A DNA stretch of 64,000 nucleotides from Thiobacillus sp. (GTDB lineage: Bacteria; Pseudomonadota; Gammaproteobacteria; Burkholderiales; Thiobacillaceae): positions 1 to 64,000 of the forward strand of contig WGNC01000009.1 in the NCBI GenBank assembly GCA_016124745.1, written 5' to 3'. Each line of letters begins with the position of its first letter. The stretch's first letter is position 1. The notes beneath the pieces are model-generated. The model did not search any database. It was not told the DNA's origin and was given only the letters and a program-made list of their open reading frames with translations. Positions 1 to 6,694 of the stretch are shown one piece after another. The translations under genes were made by a program, and so were the position numbers.

Positions 1-22
1 CCCCGCCGCTGAAGCAGCTTGA
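1..22 (+). CDS. 3' end of an upstream gene, possibly another CsoS1 shell protein (partial)
   Basis: One frame open from base 2 reads P-A-A-E-A-A and stops with TGA at 20-22, about 50 bases before the next shell gene. Alanine-rich tails of this kind end the CsoS1 proteins that follow, and alpha-carboxysome operons usually carry two or three csoS1 copies in tandem, so this may be the tail of a preceding paralogue. Only six codons are visible. The assignment is context-based inference. Confidence 0.35.
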
Positions 23-73
23 TTGTTTTGCAGCAGATCACGACTTTTTTCAGGATTTTTAGGAGAAATCAAA

Positions 74-373
74 ATGGCTACAGGTATGACAGGTATTGCA
101 CTCGGCATGATCGAGACACGTGGTCTGGTCCCCGCGATCGAAGCGGCGGATGCGATGACCAAGGCAGCGGAAGTTCGCCTGATCGGCCGCCAGTTCGTCG
201 GTGGCGGCTATGTGACGGTGCTGGTGCGCGGTGAAACGGGCGCTGTGAACGCAGCGGTTCGCGCCGGCGCCGATGCATGCGAGCGCGTGGGTGACGGCCT
301 GGTCGCCGCCCACATCATCGCCCGCGTGCATGGTGAAGTCGAAAACATCCTGCCCACCGCTGCAGCAGCCTGA
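74..373 (+). CDS. csoS1: Alpha-carboxysome major shell protein CsoS1 (BMC-H)
   Basis: A 99-residue single bacterial-microcompartment (BMC) domain protein that forms the hexameric tiles of the alpha-carboxysome shell facets. The sequence carries the near-invariant CsoS1 core (GMIETRGLVPAIEAADAM, GRQFVGGGYVTV, RAGADACERVGDGLVAAHII), very close to Halothiobacillus CsoS1A/C. The ATG at 74 is chosen because an AGGAG box lies at 61-65 and the product then has the family's usual length; an upstream in-frame start at 23 would add an atypical tail. It is the first complete gene of the visible 3' part of the cso operon and is followed 12 bases later by a paralogue. Residues around the FVGGG pore loop are intact, so a functional hexamer is expected. 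Confidence 0.95.
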   Translation: MATGMTGIALGMIETRGLVPAIEAADAMTKAAEVRLIGRQFVGGGYVTVLVRGETGAVNAAVRAGADACERVGDGLVAAHIIARVHGEVENILPTAAAA

Positions 374-385
374 TAGAGGCCTGTC

Positions 386-757
386 ATGGACATGGCTGAA
401 ATCAAACGCAGCAGCATGACGGAAACGGCCACAGGCATCGCCCTCGGCATGATCGAAACGCGCGGTCTGGTTCCCGCGATCGAGGCGGCAGACGCGATGA
501 CCAAGGCCGCGGAAGTAAGGCTGATCGGCCGCCAGTTCGTCGGCGGCGGTTACGTCACCGTTCTCGTTCGCGGCGAAACCGGGGCCGTCAATGCCGCGGT
601 GCGTGCGGGTGCCGATGCGTGCGAGCGCGTGGGCGACGGCCTGGTCGCCGCCCACATCATCGCCCGTGTGCACGGCGAGGTCGAAAACATACTTCCCGCC
701 GAAGCTGAGGCGGGTGGGGGCGGACGCGACGGCGAGGTGGCCTGCAGCGCCGTCTAG
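386..757 (+). CDS. csoS1: Alpha-carboxysome shell protein, CsoS1 paralogue with N- and C-terminal extensions
   Basis: A 123-residue BMC-H protein whose core is nearly identical to the preceding CsoS1. It begins with a roughly 12-residue leader (MDMAEIKRSSMTE) and ends with a glycine/acid-rich tail of about 15 residues containing a cysteine. Extended minor CsoS1 copies (CsoS1B in Halothiobacillus) are known and co-assemble in the shell, so this is probably the CsoS1B equivalent. The ATG at 386 has a GAGG at 376-379; ATG 392 or ATG 416 are alternatives that would shorten the leader. The two csoS1 copies are also very similar at the DNA level, which suggests recent duplication or gene conversion. 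What the tails do is not evident. Confidence 0.93.
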   Translation: MDMAEIKRSSMTETATGIALGMIETRGLVPAIEAADAMTKAAEVRLIGRQFVGGGYVTVLVRGETGAVNAAVRAGADACERVGDGLVAAHIIARVHGEVENILPAEAEAGGGGRDGEVACSAV

Positions 758-786
758 GCGACGACAGGCAGTCAAGGAGCAAAGGC

Positions 787-1236
787 ATGGCAATGGATCC
801 ACGACTACTGGGGTATCTCACTCGGGCACTGAGCCACGAAATGGCTGCGGTCCAGCAGTACATGGCGCAGTCCAAACTCTGTGACCTGTGGGGCATGGCG
901 GAGTACTGCAGCCATTTCCGGCAGGATGTCATTGAGGAGCTGGGGCACGTGGAAAGCCTGATGGAAGCCTTGCTCAAGCTGGGCGTGACGCCGCATGCCA
1001 CGCAGTTGCCGTCGGTGCGCCTGGGCCGATCGATGGAAGAGATGTTCGCAATCGACCGGGTGCTGGAAGTCGAGGCAGTGCGGCTTTACGAAGAGGCAGC
1101 GGCCTATTGTGTGCGGGTGCGCGATGACGGCCATCATGCCTTGTTCGCGAAGATTTTGCGCGACGAACTGCAGCATCTGGATGAACTGGACAGGCTGTCC
1201 GCTTCACTACTGACCAAGGAGAAACGTTATGCCTGA
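787..1236 (+). CDS. Ferritin-like (bacterioferritin-type) protein of the cso operon
   Basis: A 149-residue four-helix-bundle protein of the ferritin-like superfamily. Diiron-type ligands are visible in the expected order: E in LSHEMAAVQQYM, an EExxH motif in DVIEELGHVESL, E in LEVEAVRLYEEA, and ExxH in LRDELQHLDEL. Bacterioferritin-like genes occur at this position downstream of csoS1 in many alpha-carboxysome operons, but their role is not settled; iron or redox handling is a guess from the fold. An AAGGAG precedes the start. The 3' end overlaps the next gene by 8 bases, indicating translational coupling. Full-length bacterioferritins are about 155-160 residues, so it is close to normal size. 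A haem-ligand methionine was not identified. Confidence 0.85.
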   Translation: MAMDPRLLGYLTRALSHEMAAVQQYMAQSKLCDLWGMAEYCSHFRQDVIEELGHVESLMEALLKLGVTPHATQLPSVRLGRSMEEMFAIDRVLEVEAVRLYEEAAAYCVRVRDDGHHALFAKILRDELQHLDELDRLSASLLTKEKRYA

Positions 1237-1498
1237 TGACATCAACCCGATTCCCAAGTGGCAACGGCAGGATCTGCCGCCGATGTTGAGCCGGCGATTC
1301 GAGTTTGCCTCGTATGGTGAAACCCGTTCATTTCTTGACGGCGTTGCCAAGGTGTCGGAAGCCGTCAACTACTACCCCAATCTGAACTTCGGCAAGACCT
1401 ACGCCAGCGTCACGATCGACGCCGACGGCAAGAAGCTGGGACCCGAAGCCGTGGCGCTGGCGCAGAAAATCGACGCGCTGCTGCCCGAAGGCAGCTAG
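1229..1498 (+). CDS. acRAF: PCD-like alpha-carboxysome RuBisCO assembly factor (acRAF)
   Basis: An 89-residue protein with the pterin-4a-carbinolamine dehydratase (PCD) fold. In true dehydratases the catalytic region contains two consecutive histidines before a proline; here the matching segment is E-A-V-N-Y-Y-P-N, so both histidines are replaced by tyrosine and enzymatic activity is not expected. This is the pattern of acRAF, the cso-operon protein that acts as a RuBisCO assembly chaperone. The start overlaps the ferritin-like gene by 8 bases and has a good AAGGAG. It lies directly upstream of the McdA gene. The carboxysomal cbbLS it would serve should lie left of this window; action on the second RuBisCO at 6695 is possible but unsupported. 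Confidence 0.88.
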   Translation: MPDDINPIPKWQRQDLPPMLSRRFEFASYGETRSFLDGVAKVSEAVNYYPNLNFGKTYASVTIDADGKKLGPEAVALAQKIDALLPEGS

Positions 1499-1506
1499 GG
1501 CGCGCC

Positions 1507-2145
1507 ATGGCCGCCCTGCGGATTGCCGTTGCGAACCAGAAGGGTGGAACGGGAAAAACCACGTTGACAGTCAATCTGGCAGCCGGCCTGAGCCGTCGTG
1601 GCGAGACTGCGCTGCTGGATGCCGACCCCCAAGGCTCGGCCAGGCATTGGGCGCGTGTCGGCGGCGCAGAAAGCGATCTGCCACCGGTACGCGGGGTCAC
1701 GGCCAGCAACGTGAAGACGAGTATCGGCGTTGCCGCCGGCGAGTGCCGATTTGTGCTGGTCGACTGCCCGCCGCACTTGCAGTCCGACGCGCTGCGCAAG
1801 GTGATGCAGTCGGTGGATCTGCTGTTGATTCCCATCCAGCCGTCGCCACTGGACCTGTGGGCGAGCATCGAGCTGTCGGCCGCGCTGCAGGAGGCCGTCG
1901 GTCGCAATCCCGGTCTGCGGGCATACATGGTGCTGAATCAGCTCGACAGCCGCAATTCGCTGTCGCGCTCGATGCACGAAGCGCTGGCCGATTTCGAGGT
2001 GCCGGTGCTGACGAACGGATTGGCGCGCCGGGCAGCATTTCGCAGCGCGGCGCTGGAAGGTTGCAGTGTGTACGGGCTGGGTCGACGAGGCGCCAGCGCG
2101 GTCCAGGATGTCGAAGCCATTATCGAGGAGGTATTGAAGTCATGA
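1507..2145 (+). CDS. mcdA: ParA-type ATPase McdA, carboxysome positioning
   Basis: A 212-residue ParA/MinD-family ATPase. The deviant Walker A motif NQKGGTGKTTL with its signature lysine lies at about residues 10-20, a Walker A' (LLDADPQGS) near residue 38 and a Walker B-like VLVDCPP near residue 82. In alpha-carboxysome loci this protein is McdA, which coats the nucleoid and, with McdB, spaces carboxysomes along the cell by a Brownian-ratchet mechanism. The gene follows acRAF with 8 bases between and overlaps mcdB by 4 bases. There is no plasmid-partition context (no ParB or parS-like genes seen), supporting a carboxysome role. Confidence 0.9.
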   Translation: MAALRIAVANQKGGTGKTTLTVNLAAGLSRRGETALLDADPQGSARHWARVGGAESDLPPVRGVTASNVKTSIGVAAGECRFVLVDCPPHLQSDALRKVMQSVDLLLIPIQPSPLDLWASIELSAALQEAVGRNPGLRAYMVLNQLDSRNSLSRSMHEALADFEVPVLTNGLARRAAFRSAALEGCSVYGLGRRGASAVQDVEAIIEEVLKS

Positions 2146-2336
2146 GCAAAGCATCGAGCAAGCTGGCTGCAAGCGTCAGCAAAGTGAGGAAACAGCCAGC
2201 AGCCCCCGCGGCTGCCAAACGTGCGGCTACTGCGACGGCCCCTTCGCCTGCGGCGCGCGGGGCCAGGCAGACAGCGAAGAAGGCTCAATCGACGCTTGCA
2301 GGCGAACTGCATCCGGCACGCGTCTGGCCAGACTAG
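2142..2336 (+). CDS. mcdB: McdB-like carboxysome positioning adaptor, 64 residues
   Basis: A 64-residue, very basic, low-complexity protein rich in Ala, Lys, Ser, Arg and Pro, with no predicted globular core. It ends in the short motif R-V-W-P-D. Alpha-type McdB proteins are small, intrinsically disordered and follow mcdA; a C-terminal tryptophan is characteristic of them and has been linked to carboxysome association. The ATG at 2142 overlaps the McdA stop (ATGA) and is preceded by GAGGAGG at 2126-2132. Assignment rests on position, composition and the terminal Trp, because such proteins have little alignable sequence. Confidence 0.75.
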   Translation: MSKASSKLAASVSKVRKQPAAPAAAKRAATATAPSPAARGARQTAKKAQSTLAGELHPARVWPD

Positions 2337-2446
2337 CCGACAGGGCGCCGTCCAGGCCTGAGTCAGGCGGCTCGGCGCCCGGGCGTCCCGATGGCGCGTT
2401 TCGTCGATCCAGAAGCAATTGCCGTTTTTGACAGGAGAACCCAACC

Positions 2447-4624
2447 GTGACACCGGAAACCGCTTTGCCTCGCCCAGGCGGGACGACCGCGGCCTCGCCC
2501 AGGGCGGCGCTCCTGTTCAGATTGTTCCCGTTCCTCGCCTGGTTTCCCATGAGCCGGGAGACACTGCGGGCAGACCTCGTGGCAGGTATTACCGTCACCT
2601 TGATCCTGGTCCCCCAGAGCATGGCCTATGCGCAGCTGGCCGGTCTGCCGGTGGTATACGGCCTGTATGCGTCCTTCCTGCCAGTGATCGTGGCGTCGTT
2701 GTGGGGCTCGATGCGACAACTGCACAGCGGGCCGACTGCCATGTTGTCCCTGATGTCGGCGGCGGCGCTGATTCCGTTTGCCGGCGTGGGCACCGAGCAG
2801 TTCATCGCCCTGTCCATCATGCTCGCGCTGATGGTGGGCGTGCTGCGTCTGGCGCTCGGTCTGTTTCGGCTGGGACTGCTGGTCAATATCCTGTCCCATC
2901 CGGTCATCATAGGCTTCACCAATGCCGCCGCGCTGGTCATCGGGTTTTCCCAGATCAACAAGCTCATCAATGTACCCATGTCACGCACCGAATACTTCCT
3001 GCTGGATCTGTGGGGAGTCGTGCAGCAGCTGGGCAGTGCGCACTGGCCCACGCTCGTGTTCGGGCTGGCTGCCTTCGCCATCGTTTTCGGCCTGCAGAAA
3101 GTCGCCGCGCGCATCCCCGGCATCCTGGTCGCCATCGTGATCACGACGCTGGCAAGTTACTGGGTCGGCTTCGAGCGTACCTCGAATATTCCGGTGGAGG
3201 CGGTGCGGGATCCGGATCTGCAGGCGCAGATTGTGCAGTTCAGCGGAATCAAGGAACAGATCAAGCAGAACGCCGACGCGCTGCGAGACCTGCAGACCGA
3301 ACTCTCGAAGCTGGAGGAGCAGGGTGAGGCCAGCTTGTTGCGACAGATGGAAATCAAATCCCGGATTGAACAGTACAAGGCCAGGGCCAAGCTGCTCGAG
3401 CAGGAGGCGTTCAAGTTGCGGGTCTACCTGCACCGGGTCGACCTGGCACGGGAAACCGCAACCGATGGCAGCGCTGCCTTCGTTGTCGCTGGCCACATGC
3501 CGGAAGGGGAACCGCTGGGGATGGGGCACTGGCGCGTAAGCAGCGTCGAGGGCAGCAAGGTGAAGCTCACCGGTGGGGGCGAGGTCGTCGGTGCCATTCC
3601 TGCAGGTCTGCCCGGATTCCAGGTGCCGCAAATCGACTGGAAGCTGGTGCTGCCTCTGTTGCCGGCGGCGCTGATCATGGCGCTGCTCGGCTTCATAGAA
3701 GCCACTTCCATTTCGAAGGCCATCAGTGCCAAGACCGGCCAGCGCATCAATACCAACCGTGAACTGGTTGGCCAGGGACTCGCCAACATCGTGGGCAGCT
3801 TCTTCCATGCCTATGTGGTGAGTGGCTCCTTTTCGCGCTCAGCAGTGGCCGCGCGTGAAGGTGCAAGAACGGGCCTCTTCGCCATTATCAGCGCGCTCGG
3901 CGTGATGCTGGTGATCCTGTTCTTCACCCCGCTGCTGTATCACCTGCCGCAGGCGGTGCTGGCCGTGATCATCATGTTTGCGGTATTCGGCCTCATCCGG
4001 GTGAAGGCATTGATATACGCATGGAAGGTCAATCGGGCAGATGCGGTGATCGGCTTTGCCACTTTCCTGGCGACGCTCGTCATGGCGCCGGCCCTCGCCA
4101 ACGGCATCCTGGTGGGCGTGGCGCTTACCGTCGGACTCTTCCTGCTGCGCAGCATGCGTCCGCGCGCCGAAGTGCTCGGGCGCCATCCGGACGGGGCGTT
4201 GGGGGGGATCGATACGCACGGCCTGCAGGCCATCAGCGAATATTTCGTGGTGCTACGTTTCGACGGCTCGCTCAATTTTGTCAATGTGGCCTATTTCGAA
4301 GAGGCGGTGCTGCAGGCGCTCAAGCGCTTCTCCCAGGCGAAGGCGATCCTCGTGATCGGCAACGGCATCAACGATGTCGATGTATCCGGCGAAGAAAAAT
4401 TGCACTCGCTGGCGCTGCAACTGAGAGACATGGATGTGGCCTTGTACTTCAGCAGCCTGAAGCAGCAGGTTGTGTCGGCAATTGCAAAAGGCGAAGTGTC
4501 AGCCGTGATTCCGGCCGATCATATTTTCAAGACCAAGGAGCTGGCATTGACAGCGATGGCCGCGCGTTATGGAAATTACGTGGATGATGTGCGATCGATT
4601 CAGCCCACGTTGAGTGGAGTCTGA
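2447..4624 (+). CDS. SulP-family anion transporter with coiled-coil insertion and STAS domain
   Basis: A 725-residue SulP/SLC26-type inner-membrane transporter. The N-terminal signature is present (LVPQSMAYAQLAGLPVVYGLYA), followed by multiple membrane segments and a cytoplasmic STAS domain at about residues 590-705. SulP proteins next to carboxysome genes are candidates for bicarbonate import, and some have been shown to move inorganic carbon; sulfate is the other common substrate. About 140 extra residues (roughly 243-385) interrupt the transmembrane region: a heptad-rich Glu/Lys/Leu segment (about 255-335) typical of a coiled coil, then a small beta-rich part, before the conserved G-L-P-x-F segment. 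This makes the protein much longer than usual (about 560-600). GTG start with AGGAG at 2432-2436. Substrate unproven. Confidence 0.88.
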   Translation: MTPETALPRPGGTTAASPRAALLFRLFPFLAWFPMSRETLRADLVAGITVTLILVPQSMAYAQLAGLPVVYGLYASFLPVIVASLWGSMRQLHSGPTAMLSLMSAAALIPFAGVGTEQFIALSIMLALMVGVLRLALGLFRLGLLVNILSHPVIIGFTNAAALVIGFSQINKLINVPMSRTEYFLLDLWGVVQQLGSAHWPTLVFGLAAFAIVFGLQKVAARIPGILVAIVITTLASYWVGFERTSNIPVEAVRDPDLQAQIVQFSGIKEQIKQNADALRDLQTELSKLEEQGEASLLRQMEIKSRIEQYKARAKLLEQEAFKLRVYLHRVDLARETATDGSAAFVVAGHMPEGEPLGMGHWRVSSVEGSKVKLTGGGEVVGAIPAGLPGFQVPQIDWKLVLPLLPAALIMALLGFIEATSISKAISAKTGQRINTNRELVGQGLANIVGSFFHAYVVSGSFSRSAVAAREGARTGLFAIISALGVMLVILFFTPLLYHLPQAVLAVIIMFAVFGLIRVKALIYAWKVNRADAVIGFATFLATLVMAPALANGILVGVALTVGLFLLRSMRPRAEVLGRHPDGALGGIDTHGLQAISEYFVVLRFDGSLNFVNVAYFEEAVLQALKRFSQAKAILVIGNGINDVDVSGEEKLHSLALQLRDMDVALYFSSLKQQVVSAIAKGEVSAVIPADHIFKTKELALTAMAARYGNYVDDVRSIQPTLSGV

Positions 4625-4667
4625 AGTTTGGTGACGGCGGGCTGCATGAAGCCGAAGCGGGAGCTGT

Positions 4668-5060
4668 GTTTGACAGAAGGCTCCTGAATGCGCGCTCTGC
4701 TCGCGAGCGTCTCCTGTCGGCAAGACGGACGATGTACCAATGACGAATGGCGGGGAAGGCCTCGACGGCATGCTCGTCCAGCCGTTCAAGGGTGAGCGCC
4801 AACTGCGGACTCTGCGAGAGAGAATCGGGATCCTGGATAGGCCTGCTGCCCCTGTTTGATGGGCTGACTGCTGCCCATTTCGATGCTGCTGCGGTTTTCC
4901 GGCCCATGGGCGGCGAAGAAGCTTGTTCCATTGCGCCGCGGGTGCCGGGGCCGGCTTCGCGCACCAGAAAGAATTCGGTGGCCAGGTCCTGCACGGCGAT
5001 GCGTTGCTTCCATACCAGCGGATGGTCGGGCAACGCTATTGGCTGAGACCATTCCGATGT
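4668..5060 (-). pseudogene. Decayed remnant of a CbbR-type LysR regulator (C-terminal half only)
   Basis: Read on the minus strand, pieces in two frames match successive parts of the intact CbbR encoded at 5616-6536. One frame gives QPIALPDHPL and FLVREAGPGTR-AMEQ, matching NPIIVLAAPDHPL and LMRETGSGTRNAIE. A second frame gives a stretch with MGSSQPIKQ, matching LGSNEAIKQ. The first frame resumes with LALTLERLDEHAVEAFPAIRHWY and RAFRSLL, matching HALTL, ELDVEGFPILRHWY and RAFLDYL. At least two frameshifts are therefore required, and the whole DNA-binding half is missing. This fills most of the otherwise gene-free 483-base gap between the SulP gene and the HU gene. Confidence 0.72.
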
Positions 5061-5107
5061 GCGGGCATGGCGACCCTTGGGGCCGCACCACGCCCGCTTT
5101 TACTGCA

Positions 5108-5404
5108 TCACTTCTTCTTGGCAGCTTTCTTGCCTGCAACCGCGGACTTGAAACCGGCGCCTGCCGTGAAGCGCGGCACGGTCGTCGCAGCGATCTTGAT
5201 TTCCTTGCCGGTCTGCGGGTTGCGACCGGTGCGGGCAGCGCGCTTGCTGGACTTGAAGGTGCCGAACCCGACGAGGGTCACGGAGTCGCCCTTTGTCACG
5301 GCTTTGACGACGGCTGCGAGAATGGCATCCAGCGCTCTGCCGGCGGCGGCCTTGCTGATGTCTGCTTCGGTTGCTGCCACGTCGATCAATTCGGATTTGT
5401 TCAT
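5108..5404 (-). CDS. HU-family histone-like DNA-binding protein
   Basis: A 98-residue HU/IHF-superfamily protein that bends DNA and compacts the nucleoid. Family hallmarks are visible: helical N-terminal [11 protein letters not shown], the VGFGTF motif near residues 45-50, and the DNA-contacting beta-arm GRNPQTG with the invariant proline near residue 63. It has an extended lysine/alanine tail (AGKKAAKKK) beyond the usual 90 residues. It is transcribed alone, with its own upstream region of about 200 bases before cbbR. Whether it influences nearby cbb gene expression cannot be told from sequence. Confidence 0.93.
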   Translation of the reverse strand: MNKSELIDVAATEADISKAAAGRALDAILAAVVKAVTKGDSVTLVGFGTFKSSKRAARTGRNPQTGKEIKIAATTVPRFTAGAGFKSAVAGKKAAKKK

Positions 5405-5615
5405 GGATATCCCTTACGTAGGTTGTGAATAAAGAGGTGCACAAAAACGTTCATGCGGCTCCGGCCCATCGGTAAACAGGCGCAGTCTCCAGAAACGCCG
5501 CAATGATTATCGTCCTGAAAGCGCGAATCTTGAAATACTTATTCGTCCCGTGTTCCTTCGTGGCGTTCGAACTTCCAGAAACGCCCGGCTTCGCTATCCA
5601 TTGAACGTCGCTCGC

Positions 5616-6536
5616 CTATATCTTCCTGCCTGTCGCCACAGGCGCCCCTTCTCCGCGTCCCAGCAGATAATCAAGAAACGCCCGTGCCACCACCGACAAT
5701 TGCCGCCCTGCCGGATGGACGGCGTACCAGTGGCGCAGGATGGGAAAGCCCTCGACGTCGAGCTCGGCGAACTGGTCGGGCTGGTTCAGCGTGAGGGCGT
5801 GGCGGGAGAGCGCCGAGATGCCGAGCCCGGCGAGGATGGCCTGCTTGATGGCTTCGTTGCTGCCCAGTTCCAGGCGTGGATGGATATTGAGATCGTGACC
5901 GGTGAAGAGACGTTCGATGGCGTTGCGCGTGCCCGAGCCCGTTTCCCGCATCAGCCAGGGTTCCTGCGCGATGCGCTCGAGCGAAATGCGTTTCTTGCCC
6001 GCGAGCGGATGATCCGGCGCGGCCAGCACGATGATGGGGTTGTCCATGATGGGGGTGGCGACGACGTCGATGTCTTCCGGGGGTTGTCCGAGAAAGTACA
6101 GGTCGTCGAGGTTGGCGGCGATACTGGCCAGTACCTGTTCCTTGTTGGTGACGCGCAGGCTGACGTCGATGCCGGGATACAGCTTGACGAATTCGCCGAG
6201 CAGGCGCGGCGCGAAATACGAGGCCGTGGTGATGGCCATCAGGCTCAGTTTTCCCTGCTTCAACCCCTGCCGCTCGGCGACCGACATGGTGAAGTGGTCG
6301 AGGATGTCGAAGATTTCGCGGGTGGCCTGCGCCAGTTGCTGGCCATCCGGAGTCAGTTGGATTTTCTTGCCGACCTGTTCGATCAGCGGTACCCCTACCA
6401 TCTCGGTCAGCTTCTTGATCTGCATCGAGACGGTGGGCTGGGTAAGGAACAGTTCTTCAGAGGCGCGGGTAAAGCTGCCCAGGCGGGCGATGGCCTCGAA
6501 GATTTCCAGCTGGCGGAACGTGGTGTGCCTGCGCAT
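5616..6536 (-). CDS. cbbR: LysR-type regulator CbbR of the form I RuBisCO operon
   Basis: A 306-residue LysR-family transcription factor. The winged helix-turn-helix lies in residues 1-65 (TFRQLEIFEAIARLGSFTRASEELFLTQPTVSMQIKKL is its span) and the effector-binding domain follows. The sequence has features of autotrophic CbbR proteins (e.g. TTASYFAPRLLGEF, GLGISALSRHALTL) and the gene is divergent from cbbL, the classical CbbR arrangement. It should activate cbbLSQO in response to Calvin-cycle metabolites and repress itself from the shared 158-base region. A decayed second copy lies at 4668-5060. Confidence 0.93.
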   Translation of the reverse strand: MRRHTTFRQLEIFEAIARLGSFTRASEELFLTQPTVSMQIKKLTEMVGVPLIEQVGKKIQLTPDGQQLAQATREIFDILDHFTMSVAERQGLKQGKLSLMAITTASYFAPRLLGEFVKLYPGIDVSLRVTNKEQVLASIAANLDDLYFLGQPPEDIDVVATPIMDNPIIVLAAPDHPLAGKKRISLERIAQEPWLMRETGSGTRNAIERLFTGHDLNIHPRLELGSNEAIKQAILAGLGISALSRHALTLNQPDQFAELDVEGFPILRHWYAVHPAGRQLSVVARAFLDYLLGRGEGAPVATGRKI

Positions 6537-6694
6537 GATCTTGTTACCGATTCAAAACATACATAGATAAAAGTCTATTCTAGAAATAGAAAAAATCGAC
6601 TGTTATTGATGATTAAACCCCTGCATGATGCGGTTCTCGCGTCGCAGACCCATACCTGCGTCGGGGTTTTTCTCTACTTGAACTGGAGGCTGTC
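6537..6694. promoter_or_regulatory. cbbR-cbbL divergent control region with palindrome and leader hairpin
   Basis: The AT-rich part of this region, near the cbbR start, holds the imperfect palindrome TCTATTCTAGAAATAGA at 6574-6590, which contains LysR-type T-N11-A spacings and is a candidate CbbR site. Nearer cbbL, AAACCCC at 6615-6621 can pair with GGGGTTT at 6663-6669 around an inner CGCAG/CTGCG stem (6643-6647 with 6656-6660), followed by TTTTTCTCT. That resembles an attenuator or leader terminator. The cbbL RBS is GGAGG at 6685-6689. No promoter boxes were assigned with confidence. Confidence 0.5.
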
